Positions 1-8,809 of a stretch of 64,000 nt of DNA are shown piece by piece. The stretch spans positions 1,302,001-1,366,000 of the forward strand of contig NZ_CP006367.1 in NCBI RefSeq assembly GCF_001442755.1. Direction: 5' to 3'. Position 1 is the first letter of the stretch; each line of letters opens with the position of its first letter. This DNA is from Aureimonas sp. AU20. Its GTDB lineage: Bacteria; Pseudomonadota; Alphaproteobacteria; Rhizobiales; Rhizobiaceae. The position numbers and the translations under genes were made by a program. Under the pieces are notes generated by a model. That model saw only the letters and a list, made by a program, of their open reading frames with translations. It was not told the origin of the DNA and did no database searches.

Positions 1-971
1 TGGTCCTCAACAAGAGCCCGCAGAGCGGCCGGTTCGACGACCTCGACCTTGTCGCCCCACTGGTAGAGGAACCAAGCCATCTCAAGGTGACCAGCAGCGT
101 GGAAGCGAACAGTCAGCGATCCGTCGGCGCTCTCCTCGATAGTTTGATCCGGGTGAAATCGGAAGCCACGCGCGTTCGCGGCTACGTCCGGCAGGAAGCG
201 CCAGACGACCTCTCCATACTCATCCTTGTTCTGGAACACGCCGAACGCACGCTTGGCGTGATCAGCGAGTGAGAACTCCTGGGGCACATGTGAGCGCGCG
301 GACATCATTTCCACGTTCGCCATCCGGTCGAGGCGCCAGAGGCTCGGCTCGCCTTCCATTCTCTTCGCAGTAAGCGCCACGAGGTAGGTCCGATGGCCTG
401 TGATGAGGCCATAGGGGTGGACGACCTGACGCTTGACGCCGCCGGTGCCGCGATAGTCGAAGCCAACTTGCTTCATGGCGAGGAGCGCATCACTAATGGG
501 TTCGATGACGGCCCGGTCCTGAAGCGGCCGAGGTCCTGGACGGGCAGCGAGGTGGTAGCTCTGCAGCATCGCCTCGATGTCGGTTTCCGCTCGTGACCTC
601 ATCTTGTCCGGCAATAGCATGCGGACCACTGCCAGAACCTTCTCCAGCCGTTCGACATCGCCTGGGTCTCCAACCGTCCTCGCGGAGGTGACGCTGCGCT
701 CGAGCGCAGCGACATCGCGGGCGCCGATCGCCGATAAATCCCTAATGCGGCCGCGCCGAAGCCAGACCGTTTTTCCCTCCGGTTCGGTCCTGTCCTCGTA
801 AGCGTCCGGGAAAAGAGCCTGCAGTTCGCTCAAGATACGCTGCGTGCGCCGTCTCGCTGCTTCCGTTCCCCCGCCCCAGCGTTGGTCGATCTCCGAGAGC
901 GTCATGCCGCTGTGGCGGGCTGACAGGTCAAGGGCGAGACGGAGCAGTTCGCCAGCCTTGGCATAGCTCAT
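1..971 (-). CDS. WYL-domain transcriptional regulator (3' end outside window)
   Basis: This frame is open from an ATG at 969-971 to the window edge, giving 323 codons without a stop. The N-terminus (MSYAKAGELLRLALDLSAR) looks like the helix-turn-helix region of YafY-type regulators. The middle carries the WYL-domain signature: HPYGLITGHRTYLVAL about 170 residues in, then SLWRLDRM. The last visible residues resemble the C-terminal extension of WYL proteins, so little is missing. WYL proteins bind ligands, probably nucleotides or nucleic acids, and often regulate defence loci. The gene diverges from the AAA-ATPase/nuclease group that starts near 1067, so it may control that group. The family call is firm; the target is inferred. 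Confidence 0.8.
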   Translation of the reverse strand, partial: MSYAKAGELLRLALDLSARHSGMTLSEIDQRWGGGTEAARRRTQRILSELQALFPDAYEDRTEPEGKTVWLRRGRIRDLSAIGARDVAALERSVTSARTVGDPGDVERLEKVLAVVRMLLPDKMRSRAETDIEAMLQSYHLAARPGPRPLQDRAVIEPISDALLAMKQVGFDYRGTGGVKRQVVHPYGLITGHRTYLVALTAKRMEGEPSLWRLDRMANVEMMSARSHVPQEFSLADHAKRAFGVFQNKDEYGEVVWRFLPDVAANARGFRFHPDQTIEESADGSLTVRFHAAGHLEMAWFLYQWGDKVEVVEPAALRALVED

Positions 972-1066
972 GAAGGTGTCCCCCGTCCTTCAGTGATGGG
1001 ACGACCATTTTCGTCGCCCCTATCCTCTATCTCTCCACTGGCGGACAATTCAGTCGGAGACAAGGT

Positions 1067-1345
1067 ATGGAAGGGCTCTACACCAGCGGTCACGCGGCAG
1101 CACGCATGAACCAGCGGGGTATTCGCGAGGAGACCATCGAGACCCTCCTGAGCTTTGGCGAGCGAAAGCGATCGCATGGCGCCGACCTTTACTTCATGGA
1201 CCGGACCGCCCGCCGGCGGGCTCGCGACGAGCTCGGCGCCAAGGTTTTTGCCCGGATCGAGAAGAGTCTCGATGCCTACGTCGTCGTCGGCGACGACGGG
1301 ACGCTTGTCACTGTGGCCAAGCGCCTGCGTCGCCTACGCGACTGA
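1067..1345 (+). CDS. Small DUF4258-like protein
   Basis: The product has 92 residues. The N-terminal pattern SGHAAARMNQRGIREETIETLL, with His and Arg residues before a short helix, and the later VVVGDDGTLVTVAKR resemble DUF4258 proteins. Those are small RelE-like folds often found beside toxin-antitoxin or restriction genes. The GTR-like strand near the end (DGTLVTVAKR) fits a compact alpha/beta fold. It starts 95 bp from the divergent WYL regulator and is followed after 45 bp by the AAA ATPase, probably in the same transcript. No antitoxin partner is evident beside it, so I do not call it a toxin. The family assignment is from memory of the pattern and is moderate. Confidence 0.55.
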   Translation: MEGLYTSGHAAARMNQRGIREETIETLLSFGERKRSHGADLYFMDRTARRRARDELGAKVFARIEKSLDAYVVVGDDGTLVTVAKRLRRLRD

Positions 1346-1390
1346 GCGCATCCTCTAACCGGCGTTCCCACCACCTTAGACGGAGATTCC

Positions 1391-3514
1391 ATGCCGCTCA
1401 GACGTCATCGTGCCCGACGTTCATTCGCTGCTTCCCTTGGCGGATTCGTCGATCTGCCGTTCGGTGCGTACGAGAAGCATGTACTGCGGAGCTATGCGCT
1501 GACGGTCTTGCGGCCCGGTCGGGGCAAGACCAAGCTCGAGATCACCGACGAGCTGATCGAATGGTACAAGTCGCACCGTCGCCTTCTCGGCTTCCGCGTG
1601 GGCCCGATCGATACCTGGATCCGGGAGGCCGAAAGCGCTCGACGTTCAAGCTTTGGCAACACCTTGCGCTTCACTCCGAGCAACCTGCCAGAACTCACGG
1701 AGGCAACGCCCAAGGTATCGGCGTTCCAGTCCCGCGTCGACTGGATCGGTCGAACGCTTATCTTGGAGCCCGCCGAAGTCTCTCTTCTGGGCGCCGTAGC
1801 GCGGCTGACGCAGGTTCCGAGGTTCCGTGAACTGATCGGCGCTGCGTCCGGATGCATGCGCGATGATGACGAGGTGCCGATCAAGAATGCCGCGCACATG
1901 GCGGGGTTGTCGGAGCGCGACACACAACTCCTCGGTGCCTGCCGGACAGCGCTTTTCCAACTCGGTCTCCTTGAGGACCGAGGCGGCTTCGACGTTGCTC
2001 TCTCTGCGCCCGTCGCGGCGATCCTTGCGAGCCGCACGACCAGCGAGGAGGCGATGAGACGCTCGCTTTTCGGCGAACTTACCCCGTCCAGCCTCAACAT
2101 GTCGGACTTCAACCATCTGGGCTCCGCGCGAGAACTTTTTCTCTCCTTGCTCGACGGCGCCGTTCAGAAGCAGGTGTCGGGAGCGAGCTTTCTCTTCCAT
2201 GGCGAACCGGGTACAGGAAAGACTGAATTCGCCCGTGCGGTCGCTGCCGAACTCGAGGCGCAGGTCGTCTTCATCGGCGAGGTGGGTTCCGATCGGCGCG
2301 GACCTCATCGGATGGCTGAGCCGACGCGAGCAGACCGTCTTGCCCATCTCTCCTTCGCCTCGGCTCTCGCCAAGCGTGCAGGGCGAACCATTCTTGTGAT
2401 CGACGAAGCCGACGATATTTTCACCGGAGTCGATGACGAGGAGCATTCGAATCGGACCGGTTCGAAGGTCTTCATGAATCGTGTGGTCGAGACCTGTCCG
2501 GTCCCGATGATCTGGATCACCAACCATCCCGGCCGCATGGGACCAGCGGTGCTACGCCGCATGCTGACGGCCGTGGAGTTCCGCGAGGCGGACATGACGA
2601 CGCGCCGGCGAATCGTCGAGCGTCACGCCCGGGCTCATGAGATCGCTTTCGCGGATCATGACATCGCCGCGCTCGCCGCTCTTCCGGCGTCACCTGCGCT
2701 GCTGCAAGCCGGCATCCGTGCAGCGTCTCTTGTGGGGAATAGCGGAGCGGCTTCTGGGGAAGCGGCCGTTGCTGTCACGCGTTCGCTCCTGCGGGTCGCC
2801 GGTCGCGACAGGCCCGCGCTCGCCATTCCCGGACCAATCGGGTTCGATGCCTCACTGACGAACGCGGACCAAGACCTTCCCGAGATCGAAAGGAGGGTCG
2901 TTCTGGTCGGACCCGGCGCGCTTTCGTTCCTATTCTCGGGCCTTCCCGGCACTGGAAAGAGCGCGTTTGCACGTCATCTCGCGGCGCGCCTCGGAATGGA
3001 GATTCTGGAGAAGCGCGCCTCCGACCTTCTCGGCATGTTTGTCGGGGAAAGCGAGAAGCAGATCGCGGACGCGTTCCGCGAGGCCGCCGACACCAGGTGC
3101 TTTCTGATCTTCGACGAGGCGGACTCGCTCTTGAGCGACCGCGCCGGCGCGCGGCACGGCTGGGAGGTCAGCCAAGTCAACGAGATGCTGACCTGGATGG
3201 AAAGCCATCCGCTGCCCTTCGCCGCGACCACCAACCTTGCGGCCCGCCTCGATCCTGCGGTTCAACGCCGCTTCCTGTTCAAGGTTCGGTTCGAGGCGAT
3301 GACACCCGCCCAGATCGCCTCGACCTTCGCGCGCATTTTTGGAGCTCCGGCTCCCGCCGCTGTGGAGAGACTGCATCCCCTGACGCAGGGCGACTTTTCA
3401 ATCGTCGCGCGTAAGGCCAGGGTCATGCGCGAGGGGTGCCCGGCGCTGATTGGTAAAATGCTGGCCAGCGAAGTCGAGGCCAAGTACGTCGGCTGTAGCC
3501 GCATCGGGTTTTAG
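1391..3514 (+). CDS. Protein with two AAA+ ATPase domains
   Basis: The product has 707 residues and two AAA modules. The first has Walker A GEPGTGKTEFAR near residue 271 and Walker B ILVIDEADDIF near 335. The second has Walker A GLPGTGKSAFAR near 514 and Walker B FLIFDEADSLL near 571. The second module also has an Arg-rich segment (DPAVQRRFLFKVRF) like the arginine finger of AAA remodellers. The first 250 residues match nothing I recognise and may be a substrate adaptor. The arrangement suggests an ATP-driven remodeller of protein or nucleoprotein complexes. It lies 11 bp before a restriction-endonuclease-like gene, so the two likely act together. A defence role is inferred from context; ATP binding is well supported. 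Confidence 0.75.
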   Translation: MPLRRHRARRSFAASLGGFVDLPFGAYEKHVLRSYALTVLRPGRGKTKLEITDELIEWYKSHRRLLGFRVGPIDTWIREAESARRSSFGNTLRFTPSNLPELTEATPKVSAFQSRVDWIGRTLILEPAEVSLLGAVARLTQVPRFRELIGAASGCMRDDDEVPIKNAAHMAGLSERDTQLLGACRTALFQLGLLEDRGGFDVALSAPVAAILASRTTSEEAMRRSLFGELTPSSLNMSDFNHLGSARELFLSLLDGAVQKQVSGASFLFHGEPGTGKTEFARAVAAELEAQVVFIGEVGSDRRGPHRMAEPTRADRLAHLSFASALAKRAGRTILVIDEADDIFTGVDDEEHSNRTGSKVFMNRVVETCPVPMIWITNHPGRMGPAVLRRMLTAVEFREADMTTRRRIVERHARAHEIAFADHDIAALAALPASPALLQAGIRAASLVGNSGAASGEAAVAVTRSLLRVAGRDRPALAIPGPIGFDASLTNADQDLPEIERRVVLVGPGALSFLFSGLPGTGKSAFARHLAARLGMEILEKRASDLLGMFVGESEKQIADAFREAADTRCFLIFDEADSLLSDRAGARHGWEVSQVNEMLTWMESHPLPFAATTNLAARLDPAVQRRFLFKVRFEAMTPAQIASTFARIFGAPAPAAVERLHPLTQGDFSIVARKARVMREGCPALIGKMLASEVEAKYVGCSRIGF

Positions 3515-3525
3515 GGGGGAACGGC

Positions 3526-4428
3526 ATGACAATTTGGCGGCTTCACTTGCGTCCATGGGACCTCGATCCACGCGGAGTCGTGGAACACTGCGTCGAGAAC
3601 CGGATCCTCGGCGTTGGATACCGCGGGGAGGGTCTGGTAGAATTGAAGGATGAGTCGACGGAAGACTATCTCAAGCGCCACATCGCCGACCATGACGGGA
3701 AAAAGCACTCCTCCGTCCACCTTATGATGCGCGAGGTTCGAGAGGGTGACTTCATCTGGACGCGTGACGAGAAGGGAGCTTTTCTTCTCGCTCAGGTAAC
3801 GGGCTCACCTCATCGCAGATATGGCGATTGGGCAGAACTGCAGGATATGTTTCACGTTGCGCCGGTTCGTTTTGCCGTCGAGGGCAGCGGTAGGCTCGAT
3901 GACGTCGAAGTTCCCGGCAAGGTGAAAGCAGCCTTCGGATCCCGCGGTCAGTCCCTGTGTCGTATATGGGAGCCGTTCGTTTCGGACTATACCTCTTGGC
4001 TGTTCGCATCGAAAACAGGCGGCGTCCAAGTTGCTCGTCCGAAGGGTAGGCTCGTCAACACGCTGAGTGCTTTTGAGCTTGAAGACCTCGTGCTCCTTTT
4101 TCTTCAGGAGCAGGGCTGGCGGGTCGTCTTGAGCAGCCATTCGCCCAACACGCCTCGTTACGAATGCAATCTCATTCGCGCCGACGGCCGAACGGCCGGC
4201 GTTCAAGTCAAGAATGGTGATACCATTCTGCCGGCCGCGCAGTATGCGTCGGATAAGCAGGTCGATACCGTTCTGCTCTTCGCCGCTTCGGAAAATTATG
4301 GAGAGGGCCCGCTGCCGCCCAATGTGCAGATTATTTCGGAGGCCGACCTCCTCGCTTTCACGCAGACTAAGCCCAACCTTCTGCCAGGCCCGATCGCAGT
4401 CTGGTCCACGCTGGAAGCACCGAAATGA
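3526..4428 (+). CDS. Restriction-endonuclease-like protein (Mrr-type C-terminal domain)
   Basis: The product has 300 residues. The C-terminal half has a pattern typical of Mrr-like PD-(D/E)XK nucleases: ELEDLVLLFLQEQGW at about residue 185, then YECNLIRADGR, then GVQVKNG near 228, where Q-x-K is the common catalytic end of the motif. The acidic residue normally before it is not clean, since ECN replaces a usual D, so catalysis needs proof. The first 110 residues (WRLHLRPWDLDP, then EGDFIWTRDEKGAFLLAQVTG) look like a small beta domain, possibly an EVE/PUA-type reader of modified bases; that is tentative. The gene follows the AAA protein by 11 bp and overlaps the next gene by 4 bp. A modification-dependent nuclease is a reasonable hypothesis. 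Confidence 0.6.
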   Translation: MTIWRLHLRPWDLDPRGVVEHCVENRILGVGYRGEGLVELKDESTEDYLKRHIADHDGKKHSSVHLMMREVREGDFIWTRDEKGAFLLAQVTGSPHRRYGDWAELQDMFHVAPVRFAVEGSGRLDDVEVPGKVKAAFGSRGQSLCRIWEPFVSDYTSWLFASKTGGVQVARPKGRLVNTLSAFELEDLVLLFLQEQGWRVVLSSHSPNTPRYECNLIRADGRTAGVQVKNGDTILPAAQYASDKQVDTVLLFAASENYGEGPLPPNVQIISEADLLAFTQTKPNLLPGPIAVWSTLEAPK

Positions 4429-4670
4429 ACACAACTGGCGAAGTCTGGAGTTCGGAATTACGGGAGCAGACACGCAAGGCAGTCGAGGATTTCGATTTCG
4501 CGTTCCTTGGGGATTCGGTCGCGTTCAAGAATGTCGACGGGCGTTTCGGAGCGATTACGGTCAGCGATCTGCTCGGCGAGCAGTTCAAACTCACCGTCCG
4601 GCGCTCAGGAGACATCGAGACGTTTGCCGACGCGCAACAACTCATCGATGCAGGCTGGGCCATTGACTGA
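4425..4670 (+). CDS. Small hypothetical protein, last gene of the AAA/nuclease group
   Basis: The product has 81 residues and its ATG overlaps the stop of the nuclease gene (ATGA), the usual sign of translational coupling. It is acidic, with a segment DFAFLGDSVAFKNVDGRFGAITVSDLLGEQF that could form a small beta-rich fold. I recognise no domain. The coupling suggests a partner or inhibitor of the upstream protein. Coding is likely from the overlap and composition; function is unknown. Confidence 0.5.
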   Translation: MNTTGEVWSSELREQTRKAVEDFDFAFLGDSVAFKNVDGRFGAITVSDLLGEQFKLTVRRSGDIETFADAQQLIDAGWAID

Positions 4671-5050
4671 CCGACCCCATCGCCTGTCACCAACGCTAGC
4701 CTCGGACGTTCGCCCTGGATCGGCTACGCCGATTTCCTCGTCCGGATCAACGAGCCGAGCGCGCGCTGGGCCTGGTCTTGCGAGCCGTGGGATGCGAAGC
4801 TCTCGCGTTCGGCCAAGCCGGAGCAGCTTCTTTAGATCGCGCTCTACGCCGACATGTTGGAGGACGCGCAGGGTCGCGTGGCCGAGCGGGGCGATCTTAT
4901 GCTCGGTACAGGTTCGGGGGCGGAGCCCTACGCCATCGAGAGTTTCGATCTCGCACACGTTCGCCATTACGTCCGGCGAGCGGCAGGGCGCCTCAAAGCC
5001 TTTTCGTCAGCCCCTTTTCCCATCTTCACCCCCGAAGTTCAGAGACGTCG
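4671..5050 (+). pseudogene. Decayed fragment of a TM0106-type RecB-like nuclease gene
   Basis: One frame reads WIGYADFLVRINEPSARWAW, then EPWDAKLSRSAKPEQLL, then a TAG stop at 4833-4835, then continues IALYADMLEDAQGRVAERG and later YAIESFDLAHVRHYVRRAAG. This matches the N-terminal nuclease region of TM0106-type RecB-like nuclease/helicase proteins as I remember them. In those, the stop position carries Gln, and CAG to TAG is a single change. The start of the gene and all downstream helicase parts are missing. The fragment is a scar of a larger gene, and the decay must be fairly recent because one frame is still readable for about 110 codons. Family naming is moderately sure. Confidence 0.6.
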
Positions 5051-5458
5051 TCATGTTGTAGGAGGGAAGGTGTTTGACACGCGCGATCGGAACCGTCGCC
5101 GGCGGCTCCTTCCATCCGCATCGTCTGGTTGCTGTCGAACCCTGAACGAGATATCGCGGTGATTGGGATCGGCCACGATCACTCGGACGAAGCCCATCCG
5201 GTCGCCTCGTTCCTCCGATACGTGCAAGACGAGGAGGAGTTGAAGGCGATCGCGGCGGAGGGCAAGGCGTCCTAGGCCGCCCAAGCAGACACTTCCCCAC
5301 CACACGAACCAGCGTTCACCTTAGGCCTGGCTGGGCCGAACCCCGGCAGAGCAGTGACAGCTTGTGAAGCCAGCCCTCGTATTGCATCCTTACGGTGTGG
5401 AAGAACAGTTTCGATATGACAATTTCCAGCACTTCAATGACAGGCCGATCGCTCATCA
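5051..5458 (+). other. Gene-poor stretch with possible gene remnant
   Basis: No convincing gene lies here. From about 5159 to 5275 one frame reads VIGIGHDHSDEAHPVASFLRY followed by an acidic stretch and a stop, which may be a further remnant of decayed accessory DNA. I saw no tRNA, clear terminator or repeat. Confidence 0.4.
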
Positions 5459-5704
5459 ATGTTAGGCATATGGAAGCTGTGGATCAACGCCTTCGCCCGC
5501 ATCGACCGGCTTACCGGGGAGGAGAGCCGCGCCTCACAGCTCTTTGCCCGTTTTGAAGAGCGCCTTCTTGCCAAGTTTTCTTTAGCGATCTCATTCCGCC
5601 GGGACAGCAACGGCGAACCCGCCGCCACCCTCCTCACCCGCATTCGCACCAAACAAGCCGTCAAGACTTATCGAACGCGGTCGCCGAAAGAAATCAAATT
5701 ATGA
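5459..5704 (+). CDS. Possible small protein upstream of the SF1 helicase
   Basis: This is an 81-codon frame with an ATG start. Its stop (TGA) overlaps the ATG of the helicase gene (ATGA), which favours a real coupled gene. The translation (MLGIWKLWINAFARIDRLTG and so on) shows no domain I know and is rich in Arg. The opposite strand is also open here, so chance is possible. I keep it because of the stop/start overlap only. Confidence 0.35.
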   Translation: MLGIWKLWINAFARIDRLTGEESRASQLFARFEERLLAKFSLAISFRRDSNGEPAATLLTRIRTKQAVKTYRTRSPKEIKL

Positions 5705-8439
5705 GCGAACACAATCAAAGTGCCGAAGCTCACGTCGAAGAGGATCTCGATCGCGATCGCGTTCTTGCGATGGCCGTGCTCGACTATTTCAATGCGGCTA
5801 CGGCAACTGCGGAGAGACTTCTCACGTCGGACCGTGCGGTCGGGACAGCGGTATTCGCGAATGTCCATACACTCAACCGCGAGAAGGCACTGGAGAACCT
5901 CGGCAATGTTTCCTCTGAGAAGCGCACGGCGCTCGCCGAGCAGATGAGGGAGCCTGCAATCGCACGGCTTATCACTGTCGACGAGAAGGGTAATAAGGAA
6001 GAACTCTTCATCTTCCGCGGAACGCCACATGCCGACAACATTGGTCATCGTGTCGCCAGTTATCGCTCCGTCTTTGGACGACTCGCCGCGCTCGATGTCG
6101 GAGACGAAGTTGAGCTTAAGGTCAAGCAGCGCGGCGAAAGCCAGACTCGCTACTTCGAGTCGCTCGAGAAGGCTGAGCTGCATCCTTGGAAACAGAACGG
6201 GGAATGGGATTCTAAGGATTCGGTCGTCTACAGAGTCGATGAGCGACCGTTTACCATCGTGTCGCTTCTTGACTTGCTGCGAGAGGTTGGCGTTCCCGCA
6301 GACGAGCTGGACGCGCTGGACGCGATCCTTCGCGAAGGTGCGGCATCGGACAACATCATCTCCGGGTTGCGCCGATTGGTCGTCAGCAAGATGGCGCTTC
6401 GCGACCGGCCGCTGCTCGACAAACTGCAGGATGAAATTTTCCGCCTTCCGATTCAGACCCGGATCGCATTGCTCGGACCTCCAGGCAGTGGAAAGACGAC
6501 GACGCTCATCAAGCGGTTGGGTCTGAAGCTCGATACGGCCTATCTGGAAGAGGATGAGCAGCAACTGATCCAGCAGTCAGATGTCGGTCTTGCAGGACAC
6601 ACCAGCAGTTGGATGATGTTCACCCCCACCGAGCTGTTGAAGCTCTATGTCAAGGAAGCCTTCGCTAAAGAGGGTGTTCCAGCACCCGAGTCCCGTATGA
6701 AGACTTGGGACGATTACAGACGCACGATCGCACGGAGCAGTCTCGGCATACTGCGGAGCGGCGCATCGACTGCAGGCTCCGTTTTACGTTCGGACTTGCC
6801 GTCGCTGAACGCTGAGGCCATGGACGATGCCATCGCGTGGTATGAGGATTTCGATTTCTGGCAGCAGGTGGCGTTCTGGGAGGATCTAGAAGCCGCCGCG
6901 AAAGCGATTATGAGCTCGCCAAACCTACGGGATCAGAAGGTTGTAAGCCGCATCGCTCGATTCTTGCGGGGGAGCTCTCGCTCGCCATCGTTGCGCACGC
7001 TCGTGTCGCTGCAGCAACTCTCCGGCGATCTCGAACCTATCCTTCGCGACATCAACAGCGAGATCAATGAAACGCTAAGGCGGTCGTTTACACGTTATGT
7101 CGGTCCTGCCGTTCCCGCTCTCGACGAACTTGCGGCTTTTCTCGATACAGTCAAAAGCGATAGCAGCGATGAGAATGATGAGGTCGACATCGATGAAGAC
7201 GAGGAGATTGATGTTGCTCCATCGCGCGATCGCCGCAACCAGGCGTTCGATGCCTATTTAAAGGCTATGCGGACGATCGCTCGCGCGTCCATCCGAGGTC
7301 GTAAGCCGGGGGCGAACACGAGAGCGGGCCGGATCTTGAACTGGCTCGGTGACCGAGTGCCGCCGCGAGATGAGATGCAGAAGCTTGGACAGCAGATGAA
7401 CGAGCAGATTGCGATCCGGCGGTTTCGTAATCCCACTCGTCGCTACATTACGCAGATGAAGACTCGCTATAGGGGCTTCCGTTTGGCGAGGCGTACCGAA
7501 GGAAGATGGTATGCTGTCGATGGGTACCAAAACCACGAGCTCGCACCGTCCGAAGTCGACATCATCATCTTAGCGATGCTAAGAAGCGCCGGTGAGCTAC
7601 TGGCGCAACCTGCCATCGCTAGCAGGCTCGACGATGACGGATTCGAGATGCTGCTTACGATGCAAGGGCTTCGCGTCAATCAGGTCGTGGTGGACGAGGC
7701 TACAGATTTTTCGCCGATTCAGCTGGCTTGCATGCGGTCACTTGTCGACGACGCCATAGGTGGTTTTGTCGCTTCTGGTGACTTCAATCAACGAATTACC
7801 AGCTGGGGAAGTCGCTCGGTCGAGCAGTTGCAATGGGCCGTTCCGGGCCTTCAGATGCGACCGATTCGCATAACCTATCGGCACAGCCGGCAGTTGAACG
7901 AACTTGCCCGTTCGCTAGCCAAGCTGTCCGGCGCTGTCGATACATCGGCCGAGCTGCCGCCGAATGTCGATAACGAGGGTGTAGCCCCCGTTTTGGGATT
8001 AGGCCTAGAGGATGCAGCGGAAATTGACTGGCTCGTGGTGAGAATAGGAGAGATCGAAGACCTTACCGGAGCGCTCCCCTCGATTGCCGTCCTCGTGGAC
8101 TGCGAAGGTGAGGTTCAGCCGATGGCAGCGGCGCTAAATGGCGCTTTGCTAGACCGCAACATAAAGTGCGTTGCCTGCCCGAATGGGCTCGTAGTAGGCC
8201 AAGATAACGACGTGCGCGTATTTAGCGTAGAGCATATCAAGGGCTTGGAGTTCGAGGCAGTATTTTTCTCAAAAATCGATAGGCTTGCGAGCGCTTACCC
8301 CGGCGTTTTTGACAAACATCTATACGTAGGAGCAACTCGAGCTGCCATGTATCTAGGGATAACTTGTGAAAATGCAGAACTTCCGACCAAGCTCAGCTCG
8401 CTGAATTTAGACTTGTTTAAGGGGGATTGGAGGCATTAA
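5701..8439 (+). CDS. Superfamily 1 (UvrD/Rep-like) helicase
   Basis: The product has 912 residues. Helicase motifs occur in order: Walker A LLGPPGSGKTTT near residue 259, motif II VVDEATDFSPIQ near 663, motif III-like FVASGDFNQRI near 697, motif V-like HIKGLEFEAVFF near 843, and motif VI HLYVGATRAAMYLGI near 875. The large gap between Walker A and motif II holds an acidic low-complexity segment (DENDEVDIDEDEEIDV). The first 250 residues are unassigned and show no obvious nuclease motif. It is expected to unwind DNA or RNA with ATP. No TOPRIM/OLD nuclease gene sits beside it, so it is not a Gabija pair. It ends the plus-strand group and is followed by 370 bp before the convergent BREX locus. 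A defence role is inferred from location. Confidence 0.75.
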   Translation: MSEHNQSAEAHVEEDLDRDRVLAMAVLDYFNAATATAERLLTSDRAVGTAVFANVHTLNREKALENLGNVSSEKRTALAEQMREPAIARLITVDEKGNKEELFIFRGTPHADNIGHRVASYRSVFGRLAALDVGDEVELKVKQRGESQTRYFESLEKAELHPWKQNGEWDSKDSVVYRVDERPFTIVSLLDLLREVGVPADELDALDAILREGAASDNIISGLRRLVVSKMALRDRPLLDKLQDEIFRLPIQTRIALLGPPGSGKTTTLIKRLGLKLDTAYLEEDEQQLIQQSDVGLAGHTSSWMMFTPTELLKLYVKEAFAKEGVPAPESRMKTWDDYRRTIARSSLGILRSGASTAGSVLRSDLPSLNAEAMDDAIAWYEDFDFWQQVAFWEDLEAAAKAIMSSPNLRDQKVVSRIARFLRGSSRSPSLRTLVSLQQLSGDLEPILRDINSEINETLRRSFTRYVGPAVPALDELAAFLDTVKSDSSDENDEVDIDEDEEIDVAPSRDRRNQAFDAYLKAMRTIARASIRGRKPGANTRAGRILNWLGDRVPPRDEMQKLGQQMNEQIAIRRFRNPTRRYITQMKTRYRGFRLARRTEGRWYAVDGYQNHELAPSEVDIIILAMLRSAGELLAQPAIASRLDDDGFEMLLTMQGLRVNQVVVDEATDFSPIQLACMRSLVDDAIGGFVASGDFNQRITSWGSRSVEQLQWAVPGLQMRPIRITYRHSRQLNELARSLAKLSGAVDTSAELPPNVDNEGVAPVLGLGLEDAAEIDWLVVRIGEIEDLTGALPSIAVLVDCEGEVQPMAAALNGALLDRNIKCVACPNGLVVGQDNDVRVFSVEHIKGLEFEAVFFSKIDRLASAYPGVFDKHLYVGATRAAMYLGITCENAELPTKLSSLNLDLFKGDWRH

Positions 8440-8809
8440 CGCTATGCACTTAAGCGCTAATGCAGGCAAAGAAAACGGAGGCGTGAACACCGCCGGCCGG
8501 TCGCTATCCCGCCAGAGGAGCTCAACGGTATATCTCTACAACCGAGATCCCGTCAGCTCCCCGCTTTAGAATGAACGCCTTTTGTGCGCCCGAAAACTGT
8601 GATGCCTTCATCGTCCTCTACTCCTCCCGGCCGAGGAAGCTACCGCGGAAAACTTTGGGTCAAATCAATACAATTTCGTGAGAGCAGATCACCTCGCCTT
8701 GTGCCATGCCCTTCGATCTGAATTGCCGTTGGTTCATAAACTTCCGAAAGAACCCTTCCGGTTTCATTGTTAAACGACGTAGACAAGACCGTAAGCAGGG
8801 GCATTGGAG
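8440..8809. other. Intergenic region between helicase gene and brxL
   Basis: This 370-bp stretch separates two convergent genes. I see no gene, tRNA or repeat in it. A weak inverted repeat (CCGAAAG/CTTCCGG) near 8745-8762 could help end transcription, but it lacks a T-run on either side and is not called as a terminator. Confidence 0.4.

Noticed and set aside
1067..1345. Toxin-antitoxin pair at the DUF4258-like gene
   Set aside because: No adjacent antitoxin-type gene can be supported.
5701..8439. SF1 helicase as the GajB part of Gabija
   Set aside because: No TOPRIM/OLD-type ATPase-nuclease gene lies beside it, and the protein is longer than usual GajB.
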